DNA of 64,000 nucleotides from Streptomyces longwoodensis (GTDB lineage: Bacteria > Actinomycetota > Actinomycetes > Streptomycetales > Streptomycetaceae): the NCBI RefSeq assembly GCF_001514125.1, contig NZ_KQ948560.1:109256-173255 (forward strand). Reading direction: 5' to 3'. Both the position numbers and the translations under genes were made by a program. Positions within the stretch are counted from its first letter, which is position 1. Every line of letters begins with the position of its first letter. Of the stretch, positions 50,815 through 60,637 are shown one piece after another. Under the pieces are notes generated by a model, which was not told the DNA's origin, searched no databases, and saw only the letters and a list, made by a program, of their open reading frames with translations.

Positions 50815-51012
50815 GTGCTCACCCTCGTCCCGAGCGAGCCGCAAGCCCTCACCGTCCCCGAGGTCATGACCGCCCTGCGTCTCAGCCGCAGCAAGGTCTA
50901 CGACCTCATCCGTTCCAAGCAACTCCCGAGCTACACCAGCGGCCGCGCCCGGCGCATCCCGGTCGAAGCCGTCCGCCGCTACATGCAAGACCGACTGGAG
51001 GAAGCCGCCTGA
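50815..51012 (+). CDS. xis: Excisionase
   Basis: 65 residues from GTG at 50815, with GGAGG nine bases before it. It is a MerR/BldC-like winged helix: LTVPEVMTALRLSRSKVYDL, IRSKQLPSYTSGRARRIPVE and AVRRYMQDRLEEAA. Proteins of this size directly before the integrase direct excision of pSAM2-like elements. Its TGA shares one base with the int ATG (TGATG), so the two are translated together. It would be expected to bind the sites near the element ends. Confidence 0.9.
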   Translation: MLTLVPSEPQALTVPEVMTALRLSRSKVYDLIRSKQLPSYTSGRARRIPVEAVRRYMQDRLEEAA

Positions 51013-52283
51013 TGGCAAAGCGCCGTGCAAACGGAGAGGGAACGATCACCAAGCGGGCGGACGGTCGGTATCACGCGGCCGCGTACGTCTTCCGCCCTGA
51101 CGGCACCCGCACCCGCAAGTTCGTCTACGGCAAGACGCGCGAGGAAGTCGCCGACAAGCTCACGGAGATGCAGGAGATGACCCGGCAGGGCATCCCAGCA
51201 GCGTCGTCCACCATGGCGTTCGGGGAGTACCTGACGTACTGGCTCGCCGCGATCGCCCCTGAACGGCTCAAGCCCTCGACGCTGAACAGCTACGAGGGTC
51301 TTACCCGGCTCTACATCCGGCCCGCGCTCGGCAGGAAGCGGCTCAACCGGCTGTCGCCGGCGGACGTCCGCACCTTCCTCTTCAACTTCAAGTCGGCGTG
51401 CCTGTGCTGCCTGCGTGGGGCGGACACAGAACGCCCCAAGGGCAAGCGCATGTGCTGCGCGGTCGGTCGCTGCTGCGAGCGGCGTCCCTCCGCGCGCACC
51501 GTCCAGTACGTGCACGCCGTCCTGCGGTCCGCGCTGCAACAGGCAATCCGCGAAGAACTGATCGCCCGGAACGTGGCCCGGATCGTGGAGACCCCCACCG
51601 TGAACCGTAAGGAGGTGCGTCCCTTGGACGCCGGCGAGGTGAAGGCACTGCTCAAGACGGCCCGTCCGCACCGTCTCTACGCCCTGTGGCTGCTGCTGGT
51701 CTCCACCGGCCTGCGCCGCGGGGAAGCCCTGGCGCTCACGTGGTCGGACGTGGACCTGAACGCTGGCACGCTCCGAGTGCGCCGCAACGTGCAGCGCATC
51801 CGGCGGGAACTGATCTTCGGCACGCCGAAGACCACGCGATCCATCCGCACCATCTCCCTGCCCCGGCGGTGCGTCCAAGCGCTTACCGAACACCGCGCGG
51901 CGCAGGAAAGGGAACGTGCGGTCGCGGGTCCGAAGTGGAAGCCGACGGAGGGACAGCCGGCGGGACTCATCTTCACGACCTCAACCGGCAGGGTGATCGA
52001 TCCGCGCGGCCTCAACAGGATGCTCACCATCCTGTGCCGGGACGCCAAGGTGCGGCGGGTGCGCGTGCACGACCTGCGCCACACCTGTGCGTCGCTGCTG
52101 CTAGCTCAGGGAGTGGACGCGCGCACCATCATGGAGACGCTCGGGCACAGCACCATCACGATGACGCTGGACACGTACGCGCACGTCATGGGGCCGACGC
52201 TGAGGGCCGCCGCGGAGCAGATGGACGAGGCCCTGGGACTGGACGACGACCAGAGCGACTCGGAGGACGGGAGGGACACCTGA
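51012..52283 (+). CDS. int: Tyrosine site-specific integrase
   Basis: 423 residues. Arm-binding N-terminal part (GEGTITKRADGRYHAAAYVF), SAM-like core-binding domain (FGEYLTYWLAAIAPERLKPS), then the catalytic domain. The Arg is in STGLRRGEAL, the His-x-x-Arg in VHDLRHTCAS, the His in LGHS, and the Tyr in LDTYAHVMG. A Cys-rich insert (CLCC at ~133, then CC and CC by ~160) lies in the core-binding domain and may hold a metal; it is common in Streptomyces element integrases. It recombines the tRNA-Arg(ACG) 3' half. It ends 18 bases before the right-hand GTTGATGTCA pair. Confidence 0.95.
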   Translation: MAKRRANGEGTITKRADGRYHAAAYVFRPDGTRTRKFVYGKTREEVADKLTEMQEMTRQGIPAASSTMAFGEYLTYWLAAIAPERLKPSTLNSYEGLTRLYIRPALGRKRLNRLSPADVRTFLFNFKSACLCCLRGADTERPKGKRMCCAVGRCCERRPSARTVQYVHAVLRSALQQAIREELIARNVARIVETPTVNRKEVRPLDAGEVKALLKTARPHRLYALWLLLVSTGLRRGEALALTWSDVDLNAGTLRVRRNVQRIRRELIFGTPKTTRSIRTISLPRRCVQALTEHRAAQERERAVAGPKWKPTEGQPAGLIFTTSTGRVIDPRGLNRMLTILCRDAKVRRVRVHDLRHTCASLLLAQGVDARTIMETLGHSTITMTLDTYAHVMGPTLRAAAEQMDEALGLDDDQSDSEDGRDT

Positions 52284-52301
52284 ACGGAGCCGCGCGGGGG
52301 C

Positions 52302-52324
52302 GTTGATGTCACCCGTTGATGTCA
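52302..52324 (+). repeat. Right pair of GTTGATGTCA sites (candidate Int/Xis arm sites)
   Basis: GTTGATGTCA at 52302-52311 and 52315-52324, 13 bases apart and 35 bases inside attR; same orientation and spacing as the pair inside attL. Confidence 0.7.
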
Positions 52325-52358
52325 AAGGCCCTGCCGGATTCACCGGCAGGGCCTTTGA
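52322..52358. terminator. Element-borne terminator for tRNA-Arg (and int)
   Basis: Perfect 16-base-pair stem TCAAAGGCCCTGCCGG / CCGGCAGGGCCTTTGA with a five-base loop. It sits beside the att core in the same place as the chromosomal hairpin at attL, thus replacing the terminator that integration removes from the tRNA gene. Confidence 0.8.
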
Positions 52359-52359
52359 C

Positions 52360-52406
52360 CTGTGTGCACTCGGCAGGACTCGAACCTGCAACCTTCTGAT
52401 CCGTAG
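52360..52406. other. attR (47-base core)
   Basis: Identical over 47 bases to 39212-39258. It forms the 3' half of the intact tRNA-Arg(ACG); the 5' half lies outside the element at 52407-52437. Confidence 0.95.
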
Positions 52407-52437
52407 TCAGATGCTCTATCCATTAAGCTACGAGTGC
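52365..52437 (-). tRNA. tRNA-Arg (anticodon ACG)
   Basis: Acceptor GCACTCG/CGAGTGC with discriminator A. Anticodon arm TCTGA-CTACGGA-TCAGA gives anticodon ACG. The T arm GCAGGTTCGAGTCCTGC is intact. The gene is complete because the element brings the 3' half. Its A34 should be converted to inosine by TadA. Confidence 0.96.
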
Positions 52438-52593
52438 TTGCTTGTTCAGTTTTTTCGTCTTCGCTCCTGGTCCTTGCGGGCCCCTCGCGGCGACAGGAAG
52501 AACATTACATGACTGCCGCCGTCATGTGAAATCCGTTTGGCCTACCCCTTGTGACCTGCGAAAACGCCGTTCGCGGGGGTGGCCGGGAACACC

Positions 52594-52622
52594 GAAGCCC
52601 CGGTCCTGTGGACCGGGGCTTC
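52594..52622 (-). terminator. Terminator of tRNA-Ser(GCT)
   Basis: Perfect 13-base-pair stem GAAGCCCCGGTCC / GGACCGGGGCTTC with a three-base loop, 9 bases after the tRNA 3' end on the minus strand. Confidence 0.8.
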
Positions 52623-52631
52623 TTGATCGCG

Positions 52632-52722
52632 CGGAGGCGGAGGGATTTGAACCCTCGATGGGCTTTAAGACCCAAACCGCATTAGCAGTGCGGCGCCATA
52701 GACCGGACTAGGCGACGCCTCC
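52632..52722 (-). tRNA. tRNA-Ser (anticodon GCT)
   Basis: Acceptor GGAGGCG/CGCCTCC with discriminator G. The anticodon arm CCGCA-CTGCTAA-TGCGG gives GCT (serine AGC/AGU). Long variable arm; T arm AGGGTTCAAATCCCT. Confidence 0.95.
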
Positions 52723-52943
52723 AGCACAGCCGCTCGCGTGTGTGCGAGTGGTGCGTGCAGATGATGACACAGTCGAGCGTCGTGTCACCAATCGGCCTCC
52801 ACGGTACTAGGCAGGCCGGGCGCAGGGCAAAGGGGTTCTCCCGCCCCGCGCACCGCCCGCGCGCTGCCCACGCGCACCCTCCGCGCGCCGCCCCCGCGCG
52901 CCGCCCGCGCAACGTCCTCCCCCCGCCCCGCGTTAGGCACGGC

Positions 52944-53723
52944 ATGGCCCAGACCTTCGCGACCTCCGCGACCCCAGCCCCGACCGCAGCCTCCACCCCC
53001 GCGCGCCGGCGCCTCGGCGCCCTCGGCGTCGTGTCCGCGCTCGCCTCCCTCGCCGCCCTCGCGCCCTTCGCCACCCTCTCCGCCCACGCCTCCCCCTCCA
53101 CCGCCCCCCTCGCCCCGCCCCCCGTCCGCGACGAGGACCGGCCCGACTACGGTCGCGGGGACCAGCTCGTCGTCACCGTCCGGGACAGCGGGGTCCCCGG
53201 CGCCGACGGTGTCTACCGGCTCTCCTGCCACCCCGGCGGCGGCAGTCACCCCCACGCCGACGCCGCCTGCGCCGCCCTCGACCGCAACAGCGTCTGGGGG
53301 CGGGACGCCTTCGCCCCCGTGCCCGAGGGCAGCGTGTGCACCCTGCAGTACGGCGGTCCCGCCACCGCGCACGTCACCGGACGGTGGGCCGGACGCCCCG
53401 TCGATGCCACGTTCGAGCGTGCCAACGGGTGCGAGATCGAGCGGTGGGACCGTTTCGTCCCCCTGCTCCCCGAGGTGTCGACCGGCCGACCGGCCTCCCG
53501 TCCCCCGGCCGACTGGTCCCAGCCGTCCCGCCCGTCCCGCCCGTCGCACCCGGCCCAGCCGGCCGACCCCTCCCGCCCGGCCTCCCACGCCGCCCACCGG
53601 CCGAGCACCCGACCCGCGCCCCATCCCCTGCCCCACCCCTTGCCGCACCCGGTCCAGGGAGCCCCCACCCTCCTCCCGGCCCCCCTCCCCGAGCCCGCCC
53701 CCGAGCCCCGGCCGGCCCGCTGA
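52944..53723 (+). CDS. Streptomyces subtilisin inhibitor-like (SSI) protein with Pro-rich tail
   Basis: 259 residues. A long signal peptide (RRRLGALGVVSALASLAALA, ending SAHA). The inhibitor domain is ~60-165: LVVTVRDSGVPGADGVYRLSC, HADAACAAL, VCTLQYGGPATAHVTGRWAG, RANGCEIERWDRF. All four Cys of the two SSI disulfides are kept. By alignment with SSI (Cys-Pro-Met73-Val74) the reactive P1 residue would be Leu in C-T-L-Q, suiting subtilisin- or chymotrypsin-like targets. Unlike the usual ~110-residue mature inhibitor it continues with about 85 residues rich in Pro, Ser and His (RPSRPSHPAQPADPSRP), perhaps a wall spacer. Confidence 0.85.
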   Translation: MAQTFATSATPAPTAASTPARRRLGALGVVSALASLAALAPFATLSAHASPSTAPLAPPPVRDEDRPDYGRGDQLVVTVRDSGVPGADGVYRLSCHPGGGSHPHADAACAALDRNSVWGRDAFAPVPEGSVCTLQYGGPATAHVTGRWAGRPVDATFERANGCEIERWDRFVPLLPEVSTGRPASRPPADWSQPSRPSRPSHPAQPADPSRPASHAAHRPSTRPAPHPLPHPLPHPVQGAPTLLPAPLPEPAPEPRPAR

Positions 53724-53968
53724 TCCCCGGTTCCGGCACCTCCCCCGGACCCCCGCCCCCGTGAACGCCCCGCGAAGCTCTCGCGAAGGTCTGTTCGAGG
53801 GGCGTGCACGTGTCCACCGCTCGGGTCATCTCCTCGTGCGAGGTCGCTCTCATCCGGCGCCGCTCGCACAACCCCAGCCCTTAGACTCCCTCGCGTGACA
53901 CCCCGCGGGCCCCTTGGCAAGATGGCCCGAGCGGTCGGCAAGGTGCGGTAACAGGGAGGAAGCGTCTC

Positions 53969-56900
53969 GTGAGCAGCAGGCCATCCCGAGGCGCTGCTCG
54001 CCTCGCAGCCATACTCGACGCGCTTCCCGACGCGTTGGTCCTGGTCAACGCCAACGGAACCGTCGTCAACGCCAACACCATCGCCCTGGAGGCCTTCGAG
54101 ACGCCGGGCACCGCGCTCGTCGGGCGCGGGCTGCTCGACCTGCTGCCGGAGTTCGACTCCAAGCTGATCCCGGGCTCCATGCGGCGGCCCGACCACATGG
54201 ACCCGCGCGGGCGGACCAAGCCGACCCGGATGATCGCCCGCCGGACCGACGGCACCGAGTTCCCCGTCGAGGTCACCAGCGCCAACCTCGAGAACGGCCA
54301 GCAGGCCTACGACGGCCACGGCTACAGCGGCGACGAACTGCTGATGCTGGTCGTGCGGGACCTCACCGGGACCGTGGACACCGAGGCGGAGCTCGCCCGC
54401 TCGCAGCGGCAGACCGAGATGATCCTGCGGGCCGCCTCCGAGGGCGTCGTCGGCACGGACACCGACGGGCGCATCGTGCTGGTCAACCCGGCCGCCGCGC
54501 AGATCCTCGGGTACCGGGCCAGCGACCTCGGCGGCAAGGAGCTGCACACCCTCGTGCTGCACTCGCGCGCCGACGGCTCGCCGTTCCCGTACGACGAGTC
54601 GCCGCTCGCCGACACCCTGCGCTCGGGACGCAAGCACCGGGTGCGCGGGCAGGTGCTGTTCGCCAAGAACGGCGACCGGGTGCCCGTCGACCTCACCACC
54701 GCGCCGGTGCGCGACGGCGACCAGCTCGTGGGCGCCGTCATGACGTTCGCCGACCGCCGCCCCTTCGACTCCCTCGCCGCCGAGAAGGCCGACGTCGAGA
54801 AGCGGCACGCCGAGGAGCTGGAACGGCTCTCCGAGGAACACGCCTCCGACCTCACCGCGCTGCGCCAGCAGCACGTCACCGAGCTGGAGGAGCTGCGCGA
54901 GCGCCACGAGGAGGAACTGGCCGCAGGGGAGGAGCGCTACGCCGCCCTCGGCGAGCGCGAGAAGGACCGGTACGAGGCGCTGGCCGCGCGCCACGACCAG
55001 CTCCTCACCCTGCTCGGGCAGTCCCTGCGCGGTCCCCTGGACGAGCTGCGCCGCGAGCTGGCCGCGCTCGCCGCCGACGACGCGGGCCAGCTGTGGCCCG
55101 AGGCCAACCAGGTCCTGCACCACCTCTCGGCCGGCTACTCCCGCATCACCACCCTCATCGACAACGTCCTCGGCTACCAGCGGCTGGACACCGGCGAGCA
55201 GGCGATCACCCGTACGAAGGTGATGCTCGACGCGGTCGTCGCCGCCGGTGTCGACGGTGCCGTGGAGCTCATCGGGCCGGGCCGCGTGCAGTTCGCGGTG
55301 CACGCGCCGCCCATCGAGGCCGAGGTCGACGCGCCCCTCCTCGCCACCGCGCTCGCGCACCTCGTCGCCGACGTCGCGGGTGTCGACGCCACCGGCAACG
55401 CGCCCGTCTCCGCGGGCGGTTACATGGACAACACCGTGGTGGTCGCGGCCGCGCAGCGCGGCGAGGTCGTACGGATCGAGGTGCGCGGGCCGTACGCCGG
55501 CGGCGACCCGGTGCACGAGCCGATCGTGCGCGGGATCGTGCGCGCCCACGGCGGCGTGCTGCAGACCCACGAGGTGCCCGGGATGAGCGGCAGCGCGTAC
55601 GTGCTGGAGGTGCCGCTCGGCGGCGGTGCCGGTGCCGTGCCCGCTCCCCCCGTCCCGGCCCCGCTGGAACTCGCCGCCGCCCAGCCCGCGTCCGGTGACG
55701 CCCACCCGGCCGACGGCACCCACGCCGACGCCGCCGACCACGGCCCCGGCGGGCGCCGGCGGGCCCGGCGGTCGTCCGTGGACGCCTTCCTGGACAGCGA
55801 CGTGCCCGCTGCCGCCGAGCCGGAGGCCGGGGTGCCGACAGGGCGCCGCCGTCGTCGCGGCCCGGCCGCCGACGAGCCGGCCGCGCCCCTCCCGCCAGAG
55901 GCCGACGCGCCCGCGGAGGGCGGCCCGGTCGGGTCCGGGCGCCGGCGCGGACGGCCGGCCGGTGACGTCGACGGCGCGGACGCGCCCGGTGTCGCGGGCG
56001 CGCTCCCCGCCGGTCCGGTGGGTGCGGGCGTCCCGGGTGTCGGGGTGTCGGAGGGTGCCGTGCGCACCGCCGCGGAGCACGCCGCGGGGACCGCTGCCTC
56101 GGGTACGGGGCTCGGCGGCACCGTTCCGCCGCAGGGGGTGCCCGTGCCGGGCGCGCCCTCGGGGCGGCGCGCGCGCCGCCCCGTGGAGCAGGCGCCGCAG
56201 GGCGGGCCCGGGCAGGAGCAGCACGCGCTGCCGCCCGCGCTGCCCGCCGTCGCCGGACCGCAGGGCGGCGAGTCGGGCGAGGCCGGTACGGCGGGGGAGG
56301 CCGCCCAGCCGACCGGGCGCCGGCGGCGTGCCCTCGCCGCCGCCCAGGAACGCGCCGCCGCGCAGGAGGCGGGACCGCGCGCGGTGTTCGCCCTGCCGCC
56401 CGCGGACGCGGACCGTGCGGAAGGGGACATCGCGGCCGAGGCCGTCGACGTACCGGTGCCCGGTGGCGCCGCGGCCGGGGCGGCCGGGCCCGTCGCCGGT
56501 GCGCCCGTGCCGGGGAGTGCCGTCCAGGTGCCCGGTGTGCTGCCGCTGCCCGGGACTCCCCTGCCGGGGGTGCCGGTCGCGGGTGCGCTGCCCGGGCAGG
56601 TCCCCGTGCAGGTGCCGCTGCCGGTGCCGGGTCAGGCTCAGGCCGCCGGTGCGCCGGTGGCCGTCCCGCCGCAGGTTCCCGGCCAGGCCGTTCCCGTGGC
56701 GGTGCCGCTCCCGGGGCAGCCGGCCGGCCCCGTCGGCACCGGTGCCGACGCGGACCACGGCCGTCACGACGCCGTCCCGCTCGACCAGGCCGACGACCAC
56801 ACCCCGCCCCAGCCGCACCCCACCACCGCGCCGACCGGACGCCGCCGCCGGGCCGTCGCCGCCCCGCCGCCCGCCGAGGTGGGCGCGGAGGCGCCGGGGC

Positions 56901-58621
56901 AGCCGAACCCCGCCGTCGGTCCGGCTCCGGCGGTCCCGGTCCAGGTGCCGCAGCAGGTTCCGGCGCAGGCGCAGGCGCTGGGGCAAGCGTCCTCGCCGGT
57001 GCCGGCTCCGGCTCCGGCGGCCGTGCAGGCTCCCGGGCAGGTGCCCGGTTCCCCCGGTGCGGTGCAGTTGCCCGCCCAGCAGGGCGCCAAGGCTCCGGCG
57101 CCGGGGGCGCAGCCCGTCCCCGGGCAACCCGTCGTACCCGCTCAGGGGCAACCCGTAGGACCCGGACAACCGGTTCCGGCGGCGCAGCCCGTCGTGCCGG
57201 GGCAGCCCGTACCCCCCGTACCTCCGCAGGGTCAGGCCCCCGCGCAGATCCAGCCGCAGGCGCCCGCCCCGGCCCAGCCGCTGCCCGCCGAGGCGGTGCC
57301 CGGTGTGCCGGGCGGGACTCCGGCGGCGGGGACGCCGTTGCCGCCCGAGGCCGCGGGGGCCGCGGCGCGGGCCGCGCAGCCGTTGCCCGCGGAGGCCGGT
57401 GCGCCGGTCGACCCGAACTCCACGCAGGGCCGGGCGATCAGCGTGCGGACGCTGGGGCAGGGCGTGCCGTTCACGCGGCAGGCCGTGCAGGTGCAGCAGT
57501 CCGGCCCCTCCGCCACGGCGACCCCGCCCCCGCACGCCCCGGGCGGCTCCGGGCGGCGCCGCAAGCTGGGCACGCCCCCCGACCCGGCCGCCCGCCAGCA
57601 CCCGAACGGCACGGCCGGCGAGCAGGGCCCGAGCCCCGTACCGACGGCGCCCGCCCCGGCAGCCGCGCCGCAGACCGCCGTACCGCAGGCGCCACAGTCG
57701 CCCCAGGCATCCCAGCCCGCGCACCCCTCCCTGGCCGGTCAGTCGCGGCTCACCACGCCCGGGACCGAGGGTGCGGGGCGGTCGTACGCCATAGGGGCGC
57801 CGGACGAGAACGCCGCCGAGGGGCCCGAACCGCTGGACGGTCCCGGCGGGGCCGTCGAGGTGGCGGACACCCCGCGCCCGCAGCCGATGGACGACGAGCT
57901 GCCGCCGGAGCCGCTGGACAACCCGCGGCGGCTGCTGGTGTGGCCGGCGCCGGACGTCAGCACCCAGCAGGCGCTGAGCGACCGCGGGTACCGGCCGGTC
58001 ATCGTGCACTCGCGCGAGGAGGTGGACGCGCAGATCGCGGCCTTCCCCGCCGCGCTGTTCGTCGACCCGCTGACCGGGCCGATCACCCGGACCGCGCTCC
58101 AGGCGCTGCGCCAGGCCGCGGTGGCCGCCGAGGTGCCGGTGATGGTGACGGCCGGGCTCGGCCAGGCGACGCGCGAGGCGGCGTACGGCGCCGACCCCGC
58201 CGTCCTGCTGAAGGCGCTGGCGCCGCGTGACAGCGAGCAGCACCCGCCGCGCGTGCTGCTCATCGAGGAGCACGCGGAGATCGCGCTGGCGTTGACGGCG
58301 ACGCTGGAGCGGCGCGGGATGCAGGTCGCGCGGGCCGCGTCCGACAACGACGCGGTGACGCTGGCGGGGCAGTTCCGGCCGAACCTCGTGGTGATGGACC
58401 TGATGCAGGTGCACCGGCGGCGGGCCGGGATCGTGGACTGGCTGCGCGCGAACGGGCAGCTCAACCGCACCCCGCTGGTCGTCTACACGGCCGCCGTGGA
58501 CCCGGCCGACCTGCCGCGGCTCGCGTCCGGCGAGACGGTGCTGTTCCTCGCCGAGCGCTCGACGAGCCCGGAGGTGCAGGGCCGGATCGTGGACCTGCTG
58601 TCGCGCATCGGCACCAACTAG
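53969..58621 (+). CDS. Large PAS / degenerate kinase / receiver scaffold protein
   Basis: 1550 residues; GTG at 53969 after GGGAGGAAG. Two PAS domains (~10-135 and ~145-262), a Glu-rich coiled coil (~268-345), then a kinase-like helix LLGQSLRGPLDELRREL. The phospho-acceptor His is replaced by Gln351, and the following ATPase-like part lacks N and DxGxG boxes. Residues ~560-1290 are an Ala/Pro/Val/Gln linker with seven Gly-Arg-Arg-Arg motifs (about 594, 625, 657, 732, 784, 957, 1194). At the end are two receiver-like domains (~1310-1415 and ~1425-1550); the second keeps Asp in LVVMDLM and Thr in VVYTA. Probably a signalling scaffold, not an active kinase. Confidence 0.85.
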   Translation: MSSRPSRGAARLAAILDALPDALVLVNANGTVVNANTIALEAFETPGTALVGRGLLDLLPEFDSKLIPGSMRRPDHMDPRGRTKPTRMIARRTDGTEFPVEVTSANLENGQQAYDGHGYSGDELLMLVVRDLTGTVDTEAELARSQRQTEMILRAASEGVVGTDTDGRIVLVNPAAAQILGYRASDLGGKELHTLVLHSRADGSPFPYDESPLADTLRSGRKHRVRGQVLFAKNGDRVPVDLTTAPVRDGDQLVGAVMTFADRRPFDSLAAEKADVEKRHAEELERLSEEHASDLTALRQQHVTELEELRERHEEELAAGEERYAALGEREKDRYEALAARHDQLLTLLGQSLRGPLDELRRELAALAADDAGQLWPEANQVLHHLSAGYSRITTLIDNVLGYQRLDTGEQAITRTKVMLDAVVAAGVDGAVELIGPGRVQFAVHAPPIEAEVDAPLLATALAHLVADVAGVDATGNAPVSAGGYMDNTVVVAAAQRGEVVRIEVRGPYAGGDPVHEPIVRGIVRAHGGVLQTHEVPGMSGSAYVLEVPLGGGAGAVPAPPVPAPLELAAAQPASGDAHPADGTHADAADHGPGGRRRARRSSVDAFLDSDVPAAAEPEAGVPTGRRRRRGPAADEPAAPLPPEADAPAEGGPVGSGRRRGRPAGDVDGADAPGVAGALPAGPVGAGVPGVGVSEGAVRTAAEHAAGTAASGTGLGGTVPPQGVPVPGAPSGRRARRPVEQAPQGGPGQEQHALPPALPAVAGPQGGESGEAGTAGEAAQPTGRRRRALAAAQERAAAQEAGPRAVFALPPADADRAEGDIAAEAVDVPVPGGAAAGAAGPVAGAPVPGSAVQVPGVLPLPGTPLPGVPVAGALPGQVPVQVPLPVPGQAQAAGAPVAVPPQVPGQAVPVAVPLPGQPAGPVGTGADADHGRHDAVPLDQADDHTPPQPHPTTAPTGRRRRAVAAPPPAEVGAEAPGQPNPAVGPAPAVPVQVPQQVPAQAQALGQASSPVPAPAPAAVQAPGQVPGSPGAVQLPAQQGAKAPAPGAQPVPGQPVVPAQGQPVGPGQPVPAAQPVVPGQPVPPVPPQGQAPAQIQPQAPAPAQPLPAEAVPGVPGGTPAAGTPLPPEAAGAAARAAQPLPAEAGAPVDPNSTQGRAISVRTLGQGVPFTRQAVQVQQSGPSATATPPPHAPGGSGRRRKLGTPPDPAARQHPNGTAGEQGPSPVPTAPAPAAAPQTAVPQAPQSPQASQPAHPSLAGQSRLTTPGTEGAGRSYAIGAPDENAAEGPEPLDGPGGAVEVADTPRPQPMDDELPPEPLDNPRRLLVWPAPDVSTQQALSDRGYRPVIVHSREEVDAQIAAFPAALFVDPLTGPITRTALQALRQAAVAAEVPVMVTAGLGQATREAAYGADPAVLLKALAPRDSEQHPPRVLLIEEHAEIALALTATLERRGMQVARAASDNDAVTLAGQFRPNLVVMDLMQVHRRRAGIVDWLRANGQLNRTPLVVYTAAVDPADLPRLASGETVLFLAERSTSPEVQGRIVDLLSRIGTN

Positions 58622-58683
58622 CCGCCCGGCGGTCCCCCTCGCGACGGCGGTCCCCCTCGCGGAGGCCGTCACCGGCGAAAACC

Positions 58684-58723
58684 TGAGGGGCAGCCCCCGG
58701 TCCGCACCGGGAACTGCCCCTCA
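58684..58723. terminator. Bidirectional terminator
   Basis: TGAGGGGCAG / CTGCCCCTCA (58684-58693, 58714-58723) encloses an inner CCCGGT/ACCGGG stem, between the convergent PAS-protein and acyl-CoA ligase genes. Confidence 0.8.
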
Positions 58724-58743
58724 AGTCTGCCGCTCCGCGGGGA

Positions 58744-60402
<1,659 letters not shown>

Positions 60403-60524
60403 GGCGTCCTCCCGGGCGACATTGCCTACGCGGTGGTAACGGATGCGCTGATTCTGCGCACATACCGCGCGGTATGTCACTAGGTGCCGCCGATCGATCA
60501 AGTCACGGTACGGCACACCCGGCC

Positions 60525-60637
60525 TGTCAGGGCTGCGGTCGGGGCTCTCGTCGGGTTCCGGTCGGGGCTTCGGTGAGGCTGAGGTCAGGGTTGAGGTCAG
60601 GGCTCCGGTCAGGCTCCGGTCGGGGCTCGGTCAGGCG
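60525..60637. repeat. Degenerate minisatellite (11-12-base unit)
   Basis: About nine units of the form GGTCrGGGCTCC, varying between 11 and 12 bases, run from 60525 into the stop codon of the ECF sigma gene. The spacing is not a multiple of three throughout and the array is mostly non-coding. Confidence 0.65.

Larger units (their letters stand above)
39212..52406. mobile_element. Actinomycete integrative conjugative element (AICE) in tRNA-Arg(ACG)
   Basis: The element is bounded by identical 47-base att cores. From left to right it has a GntR repressor with partner gene on the minus strand, a rightward transfer block (DUF6284 to TraB and a small membrane protein), a replication block (Prim-Pol, small protein, DUF3631), and xis-int ending beside the tRNA gene. 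Replication by a Prim-Pol instead of RepSA or RepAM places it in the Prim-Pol (RepPP-like) group of AICEs. No cargo beyond the core set is apparent, apart from the poorly coding left 950 bases. All core genes look intact, so it may still move. Confidence 0.93.

Noticed and set aside
53246..58672. 1808-residue open frame on the minus strand opposite the PAS protein
   Set aside because: It mirrors the high-GC codon structure of the plus-strand gene. Its translation is Arg/Gly/His-rich with no domain, and the plus strand has clear PAS and receiver motifs.
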